Positions 35,411-44,024 of a stretch of DNA of 56,873 bases are shown here, piece after piece. Made by a program: the position numbers and the translations under genes. This DNA comes from Candidatus Cloacimonadota bacterium. Lineage in GTDB: Bacteria > Muiribacteriota > UBA6191. Every line of letters begins with the position of its first letter. The first letter of the stretch is position 1. Below the pieces are notes generated by a model. That model had not been told where the DNA came from. It saw nothing but the letters and a program-made list of their open reading frames with translations, and searched no databases. Location of the stretch: contig JACFNL010000011.1 of the NCBI GenBank assembly GCA_019454875.1, forward strand, positions 1 through 56,873. Direction: 5' to 3'.

Positions 35411-35881
35411 TCAGTTCGAACCGTCCGGCTGACGCCGCATTCTTTCTACGGCTTCCAGGGTGGAAAAGAAGTGGAAATTTCCCTGCAAAATATCCTTGCA
35501 ATGGAATTTGAGAATTCCGGTGAGAAGCTCAAGATTTTTATCCAGTTGCGGGCCAGACAGTTCTGCTGTGGGACCAAGATCGGCCAGATCCATTTCCGGG
35601 GCCCGGAGTTCCACAATATCCTCAATACTGAAGTAAGTCAGTGGGGCCTCATCATCTTCAGGGTCTTCCTGAACCATGCGGCCATTCTGCAGCTGATGTA
35701 AAAATATATAGGCCGTGTTTTCCATCCGGTCAAACATCAGCTCAACCCCAGTTTTAGGAGATAACCAGACCAGTTGAATCTCCGTTTCATCAGATTCAAT
35801 CTTAGGGGCCTTAAACCCATAATCGTGAATCAGAAAATCAAAGTGCCGGGAGCATTTTTCTAGTAATAGTTCTTTGCGCAT
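35411..35881 (-). CDS. Conserved-looking cytoplasmic protein of unknown function
   Basis: A 156-residue protein, soluble and acidic, with mixed alpha/beta character (FDFLIHDYGFKAPKIES, EIQLVWLSPKTGVELMFDR, TAYIFLHQLQNGRM). It looks like a type VI-immunity or SMI1-style small domain in layout, but I cannot assign it. The ATG at 35881 has TATGAT ending 6 nt upstream and is preferred. An in-frame GTG at 35926 would add 15 plausible residues and cannot be excluded. It is first in a minus-strand cluster and divergent from the radical SAM gene. Confidence 0.6.
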   Translation of the reverse strand: MRKELLLEKCSRHFDFLIHDYGFKAPKIESDETEIQLVWLSPKTGVELMFDRMENTAYIFLHQLQNGRMVQEDPEDDEAPLTYFSIEDIVELRAPEMDLADLGPTAELSGPQLDKNLELLTGILKFHCKDILQGNFHFFSTLEAVERMRRQPDGSN

Positions 35882-35887
35882 TGAAGC

Positions 35888-35893
35888 ATCATA
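35888..35893 (-). promoter_or_regulatory. Putative -10 element for a leaderless transcript
   Basis: TATGAT on the minus strand (5 of 6 matches) ends exactly 6 nt before the ATG at 35881. The -35 region is poor (TATACG at 17 nt, 3 of 6). Confidence 0.35.
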
Positions 35894-35928
35894 CACATTA
35901 CGAACAAAATCGTATAGACTTGTCACCC

Positions 35929-37620
35929 ATGAAACATTGCTTACTTTTTTCCTTTAACGCCAGAGCCACCCAAAGAAATCTGGCTATCTACTGCCTTGAG
36001 GCGGTTGGCAAAAATACTCTACCGGATTGGCAGTTTGACACCCTGGAACTTTCTTCAAACTCCGTATTTGAAGAGAGCCTTTATCGTGTTCATCAGAAGG
36101 TTCAGAAAATTCTGGCGATTTCCTGTTATATCTGGAATATAGAAATTACCCGTTCTTTGATTAAGGCCATCAAAAAAATTCATCCAGACCTGATTGTTCT
36201 GTTAGGTGGTCATGAGGTGAGCCATGATCCTCAAAGTTATCTAAAAGAGGGGATAGCGGATTATGTAATCTCAGGTGAGGGAGAATTGTCCTTTGCCCAA
36301 TGGCTTTTGGTTATGGATTCCGGGGCTGATCCTTCACAACTTCTGAAGGTGCCAGGACTTAGTTTTAAACATCCTGAGCGAGGAATTGTAAGAAATCCAG
36401 CTGGCAAGGATATAGAACCTCTGGATCAGTTACCAAGCCCCTACCATACAAACTCCGGGGCCCTGGCCGGTAATTTTACATATTATGAAAGCTCAAGGGG
36501 CTGTGTTTACAAGTGTCACTTCTGTTTGTCTGCACTGGACCGAGGGTCGCGATTTTTTTCGATGCCCAGAGTTTTTGAGGATTTACAGAAGATTCTTGAT
36601 CAACCAGGCATAAAACAGATCAAGTTTGTGGACAGAACCTTTAACTTAAACTACAAGCGGACCAATTTGATTTGGGAGTGGCTCATTAAAAACGGTACAG
36701 GACGCAATTTCCATTTTGAGATTGCGGCAGAATTGTTTCATGAGTCTTCGCTGGAGCTTTTAAAAAAGGTGCCGGAAGGCATGTTTCAGTTTGAGGTGGG
36801 TGTTCAGAGTATTCATAAGGAAGTTTTGGATACCAATGGACGCAGATGCCGACTGGATAGACTGGAAGAATCACTGGATTTTCTTTTAAAGAATACCAGG
36901 GTTCATGTACATTTGGATCTGATTGTAGGACTAGGTGGTGAGTCTCCTTCCATGTTTCAGGAATCCTTTGACTGGGTTTTTAAAAAGCTGCCGCATCATC
37001 TGCAGATTGAAACATTAAAACTGTTGAAGGGCTCAATTTCACGGCAAAAGACCGAGGAACATGGTTATGTTTTTCTGGATGAACCCCCATATTCTCTACT
37101 GCACTCCAAACTCTTCACTTATGAGGAAGTTCGCCGTATTGATGAGGTGTCTGCCTTACTGGAACTTTATTTTAATCGTGAGGCATTAAGGCCAGTTGTG
37201 ATTGAAGCAATCCACCTTTGTAACAGCCCCTGGCAGTTTTTTTTGAAGTTTCGCGATTTTTTTGTGGAAAAGCACCCCACATTCAGCGGGCTTCATCTCA
37301 GGCGGGCTTACACAATTCTGGCAGAATTTTTGCAAACGGAGCTTTCAGAGCATGCCAGTGATCTTTTAGGCAGACTGACCCTGGACTGTCTCTCGTCTCT
37401 GAAGTGTGGACAGGGGCTTCCCTTTCATAAACCCTCACGAACCCTCAGCCGCCATGAAACGAAAAATCTGGGTTTAAACAGTTTGTCCGGGTTTGTTGAG
37501 GAATTCCCATCAGAGACAGAATTTAGGGGAATTAAATCAAGGTATTGGATTGTAAATAGACATGGAGAAGAAATTACACCATTTGACCCAGGCTCAGGAG
37601 TAGCATATGCCAACATATGA
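35929..37620 (+). CDS. B12-binding-domain radical SAM protein (DUF4080-type)
   Basis: A 563-residue protein. The N-terminal B12-binding-like Rossmann domain (about 1-160) contains DLIVLLGGHEVSHDP and DYVISGEGELSF; the usual D-x-H-x-x-G His is not obvious, so cobalamin may not be bound. The radical SAM core has RGCVYKCHFCLSA, the Cx3Cx2C cluster motif (Cys about 197, 201, 204), then KFVDRTFNLN and MFQFEVGVQSIHKEVLDT. The C-terminal 200 residues match the DUF4080 style. The chemistry is unknown for this group. It is followed, with a 14-bp overlap, by an FmdB-like zinc-ribbon gene. A TTG at 35881 is an unlikely alternative start. Confidence 0.85.
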   Translation: MKHCLLFSFNARATQRNLAIYCLEAVGKNTLPDWQFDTLELSSNSVFEESLYRVHQKVQKILAISCYIWNIEITRSLIKAIKKIHPDLIVLLGGHEVSHDPQSYLKEGIADYVISGEGELSFAQWLLVMDSGADPSQLLKVPGLSFKHPERGIVRNPAGKDIEPLDQLPSPYHTNSGALAGNFTYYESSRGCVYKCHFCLSALDRGSRFFSMPRVFEDLQKILDQPGIKQIKFVDRTFNLNYKRTNLIWEWLIKNGTGRNFHFEIAAELFHESSLELLKKVPEGMFQFEVGVQSIHKEVLDTNGRRCRLDRLEESLDFLLKNTRVHVHLDLIVGLGGESPSMFQESFDWVFKKLPHHLQIETLKLLKGSISRQKTEEHGYVFLDEPPYSLLHSKLFTYEEVRRIDEVSALLELYFNREALRPVVIEAIHLCNSPWQFFLKFRDFFVEKHPTFSGLHLRRAYTILAEFLQTELSEHASDLLGRLTLDCLSSLKCGQGLPFHKPSRTLSRHETKNLGLNSLSGFVEEFPSETEFRGIKSRYWIVNRHGEEITPFDPGSGVAYANI

Positions 37621-37939
37621 ATATAAGCATATACAGACATTTATAAAACCATGTATTACTGAAGTTGTAGAGGTATTTCATAGCATGAATGCCTCGGATC
37701 TGACCCATTGCCCTTATTGTGGATTCCCGGTAAGTAAACAGATCAGCAAGCTCAATAAAATAAAAAGCGAAAGAGACACGCTCTCGGACAAAAATATCTC
37801 CAGCAAGGGCTTTACCAAATATGTCAAAGCCGGGGATGGAAAATATGAAAAGGTGGCAGGATCGGATGATGCTCCAAAAACCCTGGACAGAAGCGTGATG
37901 CAGGCCAATATGAAGGCTTCCGGTATGGATGAAGAATGA
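37607..37939 (+). CDS. FmdB-family zinc-ribbon protein, one Cys pair missing
   Basis: A 110-residue protein with the FmdB start MPTYEYKHI, the following beta-hairpin and SMNASDLTHCPYCGFPV. The second metal knuckle (CPYC) is intact. Where relatives have a first C-x-x-C right after the YEY motif, this copy reads HIQTFIKPC with a single Cys and one His, so zinc binding may be altered. The C-terminal 60 residues are charged and disordered. AGGAG lies upstream. It overlaps both neighbours (14 bp with the radical SAM gene, 4 bp with the DUF3299 gene), a tightly coupled operon. Confidence 0.8.
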   Translation: MPTYEYKHIQTFIKPCITEVVEVFHSMNASDLTHCPYCGFPVSKQISKLNKIKSERDTLSDKNISSKGFTKYVKAGDGKYEKVAGSDDAPKTLDRSVMQANMKASGMDEE

Positions 37940-38616
37940 TACGCATTTTTTGTCTGATTTTGAGTTTTTGGTTTTTGGGATGCCTTGAAGAAAAGCCTCA
38001 ATCCGAGGTTTTGATTCCACAGGGTCAGCCGCTTAGGAAATCAGAAAACCCAATGGACAGAATTTCTGAAGAGTGGAAGCTAACCAAGGAGAGGGGGCTT
38101 CTGGAAACGGAGTCGGCACCGGAATGGCCATTAGTCACCGATCCTGTGAAACAGGCCCAGATCCGAAAATCTTTAGGGACAAAAATTAAAGGCAGCAGAT
38201 TAGATGAGGTATTGCCCATCTCGTTTACTGAATTAAGTGCATTTATTGTTGATCCTGAATTTTTGAGCAATCAGGAAAAACTGAGCCAGGGGATCCCGGA
38301 TGAAATTAAATCATTGAATGGGAGAAAAGTTTCTATTGAGGGTTTTATTATTCCGGTTGATTTTATAAATCAGACTACACCTGAGTTTATTCTGGTAGTA
38401 GATCCTATGGTCTGCTGTTTTGGACAGATTCCACAGATTCATGAATGGTTGCAGGTTGACAGTAAAAAAAATCCTGTGCATCTGGCATTGGTAGATATTC
38501 CAGTTTTAGTGACCGGGACATTAAGCGTGAATCCAAAATGGGATGGACAGATTCTGACAGGTCTATACGATCTTGTGGCAGACAGCACAACTCTGCCTGA
38601 GGACTTAAAAGATTAA
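37936..38616 (+). CDS. DUF3299-domain lipoprotein
   Basis: A 226-residue lipoprotein with signal FCLILSFWFLGC and lipidated Cys16. After a 60-residue linker comes a DUF3299 domain (about 85-220): LNGRKVSIEGFIIPVDF, FILVVDPMVCCFGQIPQIHEW and PVLVTGTLSVNPKWDGQIL. The vicinal Cys pair in VCCFG is typical and may bind metal. DUF3299 proteins are envelope proteins of unknown function. It is translationally coupled (ATGA) to the FmdB-like gene, giving a radical SAM, zinc-ribbon, lipoprotein set. This is reminiscent of metal or cofactor handling (inference). Confidence 0.83.
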   Translation: MIRIFCLILSFWFLGCLEEKPQSEVLIPQGQPLRKSENPMDRISEEWKLTKERGLLETESAPEWPLVTDPVKQAQIRKSLGTKIKGSRLDEVLPISFTELSAFIVDPEFLSNQEKLSQGIPDEIKSLNGRKVSIEGFIIPVDFINQTTPEFILVVDPMVCCFGQIPQIHEWLQVDSKKNPVHLALVDIPVLVTGTLSVNPKWDGQILTGLYDLVADSTTLPEDLKD

Positions 38617-38688
38617 GTTCTTAACTGGAATCGACTGTTCAATTTTGATGGGCAGGTATAGAATGATTGCGATCCATGGAGGTGAAAT

Positions 38689-39156
38689 ATGGAACTACAG
38701 ATTGGAATTAACTCAGAAGACCGAAAGGCAATTGCACAGGGACTTTCCAGGTTACTGGCAGACTCCTATGCTTTGTACATCAAGACTCATAATTTTCACT
38801 GGAATGTGACTGGACCCATGTTTATGACACTACACCAGATGTTTGAAACTCATTATACAGAGTTGGCTCTGGCCGTGGATTTGATTGCTGAGAGAATTCG
38901 CTCCCTTGGGGAAATTGCCCCCGGCTCCTGGTCAAATTTTGGAAAACTGACTGTAATTAAGGAAGAAAACGGAGTGCCAGAAGCTACGGAAATGGTAAAG
39001 CAGTTAACTAGAGATCATGAACTGGTTGCAGCTACTGCCCGCTCAATTTTTGCCGTGGTTGAAAAAGCATCCGATGAAGCAACGGCTGATCTTTTGACCC
39101 AAAGAATCCAGCTGCATGAAAAAACAGCCTGGATGTTAAGATCCTTAGTACAATAA
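38689..39156 (+). CDS. dps: Dps-family DNA-binding ferritin-like protein
   Basis: A 155-residue Dps with the ferroxidase-centre motifs ALYIKTHNFHWNVTGPMFMT (His and Trp), HQMFETHYTELALAVDLIAE with the Asp/Glu ligands, and RIRSLGEIAPGS. It forms dodecamers that oxidise iron with peroxide and protect DNA. The N-terminal tail is short and not Lys-rich, so direct DNA binding may be weak. It has a strong GGAGGTG site 7 nt upstream and a strong terminator downstream, so it is a single-gene unit. A TAGAAT -10-like box lies at about 38660 with no clear -35. Confidence 0.94.
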   Translation: MELQIGINSEDRKAIAQGLSRLLADSYALYIKTHNFHWNVTGPMFMTLHQMFETHYTELALAVDLIAERIRSLGEIAPGSWSNFGKLTVIKEENGVPEATEMVKQLTRDHELVAATARSIFAVVEKASDEATADLLTQRIQLHEKTAWMLRSLVQ

Positions 39157-39168
39157 AGTTAAGTAGCC

Positions 39169-39206
39169 GGGCCAGTCACACATCCTGTGTCTGGCCCTAT
39201 TTTTTT
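39169..39206 (+). terminator. Rho-independent terminator after dps
   Basis: The outer stem GGGCCAG (39169-39175) pairs with CTGGCCC (39191-39197). An inner stem ACACA/TGTGT is closed by loop TCC, and TATTTTTTT follows. The stop codon of the convergent HugZ-like gene lies at its foot. Confidence 0.85.
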
Positions 39207-39673
39207 ATGTGCTCTACAATTTGCAAGGGATATCCCTGAAGTACAAAGGCTTTGCCAAACCCCAGAATGAGACGGCCAGAGACGGGTTTTAGGGCAAACA
39301 GAAAAAAGCCGGGCAGGGAGCGCAGCATATTCATTGTAGAACCAAGTTTTGCCTGCATCTGATCCAGCACATCGTTATAGTTATTATGTGTTGATTCTAT
39401 TAACGAGACACTGCACTTAAGCTGAATGCGCTTTAACGCAAAGGGATCGGGGCCATTGGGGTCATATATCAGAACTGAACAGGACGGGCTTCTCTTGAGG
39501 TGGGCAGTGTGGGGAGACAGTGTCGAGGCAAAGACCATCAGTCCAAGCTCAGGGTGAGATATAAAGGGCAGAAGGCTGGCATTTGGTTCCTGATTTTCGT
39601 CATTGATGCTCAGGCTTAAAGTGGGAATGTTTTGCAATAAGTTTTCTATTTCCTTGTGAGAATTTGCTTCCAT
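39197..39673 (-). CDS. HugZ-like pyridoxamine-phosphate-oxidase-fold protein
   Basis: A 158-residue protein of the split-barrel FMN-binding fold: LSLSINDENQEPNASLLPFI, LMVFASTLSPHTAHLKRSPS and VLIYDPNGPDPFALKRIQLK. The ending FALKPVSGRLILGFGKAFVL carries the R-L-x-x-G-F-G-x-A motif of HugZ/HutZ haem-utilisation proteins. Known members bind or degrade haem. It is shorter than HugZ (about 250), lacking the C-terminal extension that holds the haem-ligand His in that group. Haem use is therefore uncertain. It sits convergent to dps, another iron protein. The start has a weak TAAGAT (39680-39685, minus) 6 nt upstream. Confidence 0.78.
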   Translation of the reverse strand: MEANSHKEIENLLQNIPTLSLSINDENQEPNASLLPFISHPELGLMVFASTLSPHTAHLKRSPSCSVLIYDPNGPDPFALKRIQLKCSVSLIESTHNNYNDVLDQMQAKLGSTMNMLRSLPGFFLFALKPVSGRLILGFGKAFVLQGYPLQIVEHIKK

Positions 39674-39707
39674 AGGCTAATCTTAACACGAATTCAGGAG
39701 GCAGGAA

Positions 39708-40325
39708 ATGAAGAGTTCAGTGACAAGGGATCGCATTCTAAGATATCTATATCTAGGACTTCAGGTGCAGGAGCTACTCTGGTATTTTGGACCCTGCCGT
39801 GAGCTGACTGATAGTGTGTATCAGGGAAAAGTAAGGCTGCAAAAAGAAGTGGAAAGACCACTTTGGCAGGGGGAGAGGGGAGACCGGTTAACAGCAGTTG
39901 CCTGGCAGGATCTATCCTTGACATTGATTCCCCAGGAAGAGGTACAGGTTCGTGATCTCTGTCTTTCACTAGCCTCAGAACAGACAAGAAGGGCAATAGA
40001 AGAGGAACAGACCCTAATTTATAAATCGATCATCCTGGTGGAAACAGATGCGATCAACCAGGTCCATGAAGTTGTCAGAAGATCCCATATGATGGATCAT
40101 GCTATTCGCCTTTTGTATCGGGGGCATCCCAGATTTTATCTGGAAACCCTAAAGTTTTATCTAGTCACCCACCAGGAGCTGTCTGAGGAACTGACAGAGT
40201 TTTTAAGGGCCTGTGGGATCTCGCCAGTCATCATTGATTTAAATTCAATTCCTGCAAATTTTGTGGGTTCAAGACAGGAGCTGGCCCGTTTGCCCGATCC
40301 AAAACGCAGTGCAGGCATTGAATAA
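39708..40325 (+). CDS. Cytoplasmic protein of unknown function
   Basis: A 205-residue soluble, mostly helical protein with a strong AGGAGGCAGGAA ribosome site. Visible features: an N-terminal helix pair (ILRYLYLGLQVQELLWYFGP), a hydrophilic middle and a Rossmann-like beta segment (YKSIILVETDAINQVHEVVR). A helical stretch (FYLETLKFYLVTHQELSEEL) and a strand (GISPVIIDLNSIPANF) follow. I do not recognise the family. The last 95 bp overlap the 3' end of the convergent hybrid kinase gene; both frames stay open there, so two proteins share this DNA on opposite strands. Confidence 0.65.
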   Translation: MKSSVTRDRILRYLYLGLQVQELLWYFGPCRELTDSVYQGKVRLQKEVERPLWQGERGDRLTAVAWQDLSLTLIPQEEVQVRDLCLSLASEQTRRAIEEEQTLIYKSIILVETDAINQVHEVVRRSHMMDHAIRLLYRGHPRFYLETLKFYLVTHQELSEELTEFLRACGISPVIIDLNSIPANFVGSRQELARLPDPKRSAGIE

Positions 40326-41946
40326 GCTCATGATGTAAAAATGGTTTTAAGAGAATCTGGGATTCAGGATAAACTTTGAGGATTTCCTGATGTTCAGATG
40401 GGGAACAGGTGCTCAATAGAACCCTTGGCAGAGCCTTCCCCAGGGGGCTTTGGCAGATTTGTTCCATGAGTTCCAGAGGACTTAACGGGGCCAGGGCCAG
40501 ATCTAATACTAATACATCCGGGTTTTGGTGATGGATCATGGCCAGAGTCTGTTCAAGATTTGTGGCCTCCAGAATTTGAACGGGGTATTTATGCAGACTC
40601 TGGTACAAAAACTCCATATTGGCAAGGTTGGACTCCGCCAGAAGAATTTTGGCTTCCGGGAGGGTGAAGGAGTTGGGCGGGGTCTTGTCTGGTACGGCTT
40701 TTGCCCCACAAATCACAACTTGAGGAAGCTCCAGGGTGAAGGTGCTGCCTACCCCCGGTGAGGATACGGCCCGAATTTTTCCACCCATAAGACGGATTAG
40801 TTTTTTAGTGATGGATAATCCCAGGCCAGTCCCGCCGTACTGATGCCCGATATAGGCAGATTGCTGCTCAAACGGCTCAAAAATACGGTCTAAATCCTGC
40901 TGGGGAATTCCGATACCAGTATCTAGTACACTGACCTGCAAGTTTCCCTTTTCAGGTTCTGTTTCAGAAAATGTAACTTCAATAATTACATATCCAGAAT
41001 GGGTAAACTTAATAGCGTTTCCTACGAGATTAAAAAGAATCTGCCTCAGTCTGGCCGGCTCAAGCATAAGAGTTTGTGGCACATTGGTTCCGATTTTTAA
41101 CTCAAGACTTAAATTTCTTTGTTTTGCCTTGTGAAAAAAGGAGCAATGAATTCTTTGAAAAAACTCGGCCAGATCCAATGGTTCCAGCATCAGTTTCAAA
41201 CGACCATTATCAATTTTTTCCAGATCAAGAAGGTCATTAACAATAGTCAAAAGGGTTTGTCCACTGTCTCCAATGGATTTTAGATACTCCTTATGCCTTG
41301 TAGATTCAAGCTCCATACCTAAAAGCTCGCAAAAACCAAGAATTACATTTAATGGGGTACGGATCTCATGGCTGACCTCACTCAGAATGGAGGCCTTGGC
41401 CCGATCGGCTTCTTCTGCCTGTTTTAATGCCTTTCCCAGCAGTTGATCGGCCATATGTTTTTTGGTGTTGTCGAGGATAAAGGCAATGATGTAATCAATG
41501 TGCCCAGCTCCACTTCGGGCACTGGTGATGACCACACTGGAAGGTAGAATACTCCCGTCCCGTTTCAGATACCGCTTTTCCAGGCGATAGCTGGTTCTTA
41601 AGCCGTTTAAAAACTCAAGGTAGGCCTGCTGGGTAGTGCTTACATCCTCAGGGTAAGTGATTTCTGCCCAGGTTTTATGGAGGAGTTCTTCCTTATTGTA
41701 TCCCAGCATGTCTGCGAAGGACTGAGAATAATAAAGAATCTGTTTGGAAGGTGTGCTGATAACCACCCCGATATTTCCAAGATTCAATAAATCAAGAATG
41801 GAGCCATCCTTGAGATATTTGAATTCGCTGGATATGACGGGAGCCTTGCGGGTTCGGTACAGACAAATACTTCCCCAAACCAGAATGATAAACCAGGGAA
41901 TCCAGGTTGTATTCAAAAGAAAATCTAAAATGGTCACCTCAGCCAC
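40231..41946 (-). CDS. PAS hybrid sensor histidine kinase with receiver
   Basis: A 571-residue kinase. Order: one N-terminal membrane helix (IPWFIILVWGSICLY, about 15-30), a PAS domain (about 48-165, SKQILYYSQSFADMLGYNKE) and HisKA (ILSEVSHEIRTPLNVILG, His193). The ATPase domain has NLVGNAIKFT, DTGIGIPQQD and GGTGLGLSITKKL. A C-terminal receiver (about 435-555) keeps phospho-acceptor Asp482 in VLVLDLALAP and Lys in LLKPF. The receiver acidic pocket is reduced (LLAES instead of two acidic residues). Output would need a separate phosphotransfer protein, not seen nearby. The start is GTG at 41946 with no clear ribosome site. Confidence 0.87.
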   Translation of the reverse strand: MAEVTILDFLLNTTWIPWFIILVWGSICLYRTRKAPVISSEFKYLKDGSILDLLNLGNIGVVISTPSKQILYYSQSFADMLGYNKEELLHKTWAEITYPEDVSTTQQAYLEFLNGLRTSYRLEKRYLKRDGSILPSSVVITSARSGAGHIDYIIAFILDNTKKHMADQLLGKALKQAEEADRAKASILSEVSHEIRTPLNVILGFCELLGMELESTRHKEYLKSIGDSGQTLLTIVNDLLDLEKIDNGRLKLMLEPLDLAEFFQRIHCSFFHKAKQRNLSLELKIGTNVPQTLMLEPARLRQILFNLVGNAIKFTHSGYVIIEVTFSETEPEKGNLQVSVLDTGIGIPQQDLDRIFEPFEQQSAYIGHQYGGTGLGLSITKKLIRLMGGKIRAVSSPGVGSTFTLELPQVVICGAKAVPDKTPPNSFTLPEAKILLAESNLANMEFLYQSLHKYPVQILEATNLEQTLAMIHHQNPDVLVLDLALAPLSPLELMEQICQSPLGKALPRVLLSTCSPSEHQEILKVYPESQILLKPFLHHELIQCLHCVLDRANGPAPVLNPQNLQELNLNQ

Positions 41947-41974
41947 AAATTGGTAGTTTAATACTATATGACAC

Positions 41975-41987
41975 TTGAAGACTTCAA
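41975..41987. promoter_or_regulatory. Short palindrome upstream of the hybrid kinase
   Basis: TTGAAG-A-CTTCAA is a perfect 6+6 inverted repeat with a one-base centre. It lies 28 bp upstream of the kinase start and next to a possible -10 (TATAGT on the minus strand). It could be a regulator site. Confidence 0.3.
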
Positions 41988-42020
41988 ATTTGCCTCAAGT
42001 ATAGCATAAAACGGACTGAA

Positions 42021-43940
42021 CTAGTTGTCTTTTGTAATGTCGGGACGGAATTTAAAAGCTTTGAAAAAACTAAAGTCCCAGGTTGATTTTAAGTTGGGGA
42101 GAATTGTAAAGGCACTAAACAGAGTACTGCCCCGTTTAATTGTTTCCTGAATCATCTTCTTCTCACTCCCATCAAAGAGGATCCGGTAGGAGTTTCTTTC
42201 CACTAAAAGTCCTAGATATTCCTGTTTTGAGGAATCCAGAATCTCAGGGTATAACTTGCCAGCAGTTTCACTTAAAAACAGATCCAGGGCGATTTCTTTA
42301 GTAAGCAGGGGGGCATTAATGGCTAATAGGTGATGTCCATACTCCTTGCCCTCTATCTTTATAAGTTCACCTACGGCTTGAATGGCTGGGCCAGTTATCA
42401 CGGTACACCGCTTTGGTTCAGGGGGCAGATCAAACTGGTAGTGAAGGCGGATATCCCTAAAGTGAGTTTTGTCTTTGTTAACAAAACGAACAGGTTCAAA
42501 GGAAAATTTTTTAAGAAAGGTAAGCGGATCAAATAAGCCCCTAGGATGAACAAAAACCCGAATGCGCTGATCTTTATTACTTCTGGTGAACATCCAGGAG
42601 CCTTTGGTCTGTGCAGGAAGGCGAATATGGGAACCGGTGAATGTTCCTAAAAACTGGGTTGTGGGCTCCAAAACCTCGGCAGAAACAGTATCCAATGAGT
42701 TCTGATGATATTCTGAAGGGTCAGCGAAGGTATCCTCCTCCAAATCCACTAGCAGGTTATAATCGGCTGTAAAATTGTTAAGGTGCAGCTGATATGAGGA
42801 GTCCAGACCACCATCAATGAAGTTTGCTTCGACCAGATCCGATGCAGGTTCCAAAAAAGTCAGATTAAAGGGACGATTGATATAGGTGTTATTGCCAAAA
42901 CTTTGTTCGGTGGACACAATATGGATCTGTCGCTGAAGTGATTTTAGCCCGGCAATCGCAACTTTTAGCTCTGAAGAATCCAGCCAGTTAAAGTTTCTGG
43001 CAAGCAGGTAGTCCAGGCGGGAGTCCTGATGGTTTCCCATTTCTACAAACAGAACGGTTTTTTGATTCTGATTCAAATACCGTAAGCGAACCTTCATGGC
43101 ACCCCTCTCAAACAAAAAGGGGCTGCCTGGAGGTGAAGTAACCGGGATTAATCCGGGAATTGCTGCGCTTGAGTTCCAGAATTGAATCACTTCTGTTTCA
43201 GTCAGTGGTTCCAAAAATCCAATCAGGTAGATAATTCCGTCTTTATCAGGCATTCTCCAGGCAGCAATTGCATTGGAGTGAAACTCGGAGAGCAAATCTT
43301 CCTGCACCAGCTCAAGTACCCCGGTTTCCAGTTTCATTTTTAATCCAAAAGAGGCGTTGTAGTAGTTTGAGGATTCCACAAACCAGCTTTGACCATAGTC
43401 TGGCAGACTGAAGGACACTTTCAGCTTGGGGGTTTTTCCCGGTATAAGTCTTAAATCTGGGATTTTTGCCTTTGGATCGGGGGTGTTTTTGTCCTTTGAA
43501 TCTATGTATGAGTATCCTACAAGCTGGTAAAAGGCGTTGCCGTAGCTGAATACTTGCACATGATAGATCAGCTCCTGTTTTTGAATGAAGCCGCGAAAAC
43601 CATACTCAATAACTCTTCTGTCATTTTTGGTATTCTCATCAAAATAGAGAATATCGGGGTTTTCAACGGGAAGTTCTTCCATGAGGGCTGAAACATAGGT
43701 ATTTAAGTCCAGTCCCGGATAGGCTTCAATGATTAACAGGCTTACAAAATCTCCTGAGGATGCCACCGTGCCAGCTGAGGCCTCGCTGTGCAATGAGGCG
43801 AGCTCCTTCTGACTTAGAAATCTCTGGGAAGACTTTAGCTCCAGTTCAAAGGCAAGGGCCTCATCTCTTAGAATCCGCTTTGTGTCGGAATGAAGAATTT
43901 GGGTGATAGCAAAAATAATTATGAATAGTTGTCTTACCAT
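42021..43940 (-). CDS. Large exported protein of unknown function
   Basis: A 639-residue protein with a signal peptide (MVRQLFIIIFAITQILHS). The mature chain is beta-rich and has no membrane segments. Recurrent strand patterns include LLIIEAYPGLDLNTYVSAL, LIYHVQVFSYGNAFYQLVGY, LKVSFSLPDYGQSWFVES and MKVRLRYLNQNQKTVLFVE. The central section contains a stretch reminiscent of lipoprotein carrier or binding folds, but I cannot name it. Only one Cys (KRCTV). A good promoter lies 8 nt upstream of the ATG (TTGAAA-17-TCTAAT), so the transcript may have almost no leader. It is divergent from a TPR gene. Confidence 0.68.
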   Translation of the reverse strand: MVRQLFIIIFAITQILHSDTKRILRDEALAFELELKSSQRFLSQKELASLHSEASAGTVASSGDFVSLLIIEAYPGLDLNTYVSALMEELPVENPDILYFDENTKNDRRVIEYGFRGFIQKQELIYHVQVFSYGNAFYQLVGYSYIDSKDKNTPDPKAKIPDLRLIPGKTPKLKVSFSLPDYGQSWFVESSNYYNASFGLKMKLETGVLELVQEDLLSEFHSNAIAAWRMPDKDGIIYLIGFLEPLTETEVIQFWNSSAAIPGLIPVTSPPGSPFLFERGAMKVRLRYLNQNQKTVLFVEMGNHQDSRLDYLLARNFNWLDSSELKVAIAGLKSLQRQIHIVSTEQSFGNNTYINRPFNLTFLEPASDLVEANFIDGGLDSSYQLHLNNFTADYNLLVDLEEDTFADPSEYHQNSLDTVSAEVLEPTTQFLGTFTGSHIRLPAQTKGSWMFTRSNKDQRIRVFVHPRGLFDPLTFLKKFSFEPVRFVNKDKTHFRDIRLHYQFDLPPEPKRCTVITGPAIQAVGELIKIEGKEYGHHLLAINAPLLTKEIALDLFLSETAGKLYPEILDSSKQEYLGLLVERNSYRILFDGSEKKMIQETIKRGSTLFSAFTILPNLKSTWDFSFFKAFKFRPDITKDN

Positions 43941-43948
43941 AAACGCTT

Positions 43949-43977
43949 ATTAGAACCTAAAGAACCAGAGATTTCAA
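43949..43977 (-). promoter_or_regulatory. Promoter of the 639-residue exported protein
   Basis: On the minus strand, TTGAAA (43972-43977), 17 nt and TCTAAT (43949-43954), each 5 of 6 matches. The -10 ends 8 nt before the ATG at 43940, leaving a leader of zero to a few bases. Confidence 0.6.
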
Positions 43978-43989
43978 CTGATCCGCCTG

Positions 43990-44018
43990 TTTCCCCGAGC
44001 CTAAATTTGGGCTATAAT
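43990..44018 (+). promoter_or_regulatory. Promoter for a leaderless TPR-protein transcript
   Basis: A perfect -10 TATAAT (44013-44018) ends 6 nt before the ATG at 44025. At 17 nt upstream is a weak -35 (TTTCCC, 3 of 6). There is no Shine-Dalgarno, so the mRNA should begin at or beside the start codon. Confidence 0.55.
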
Positions 44019-44024
44019 ATAAAT

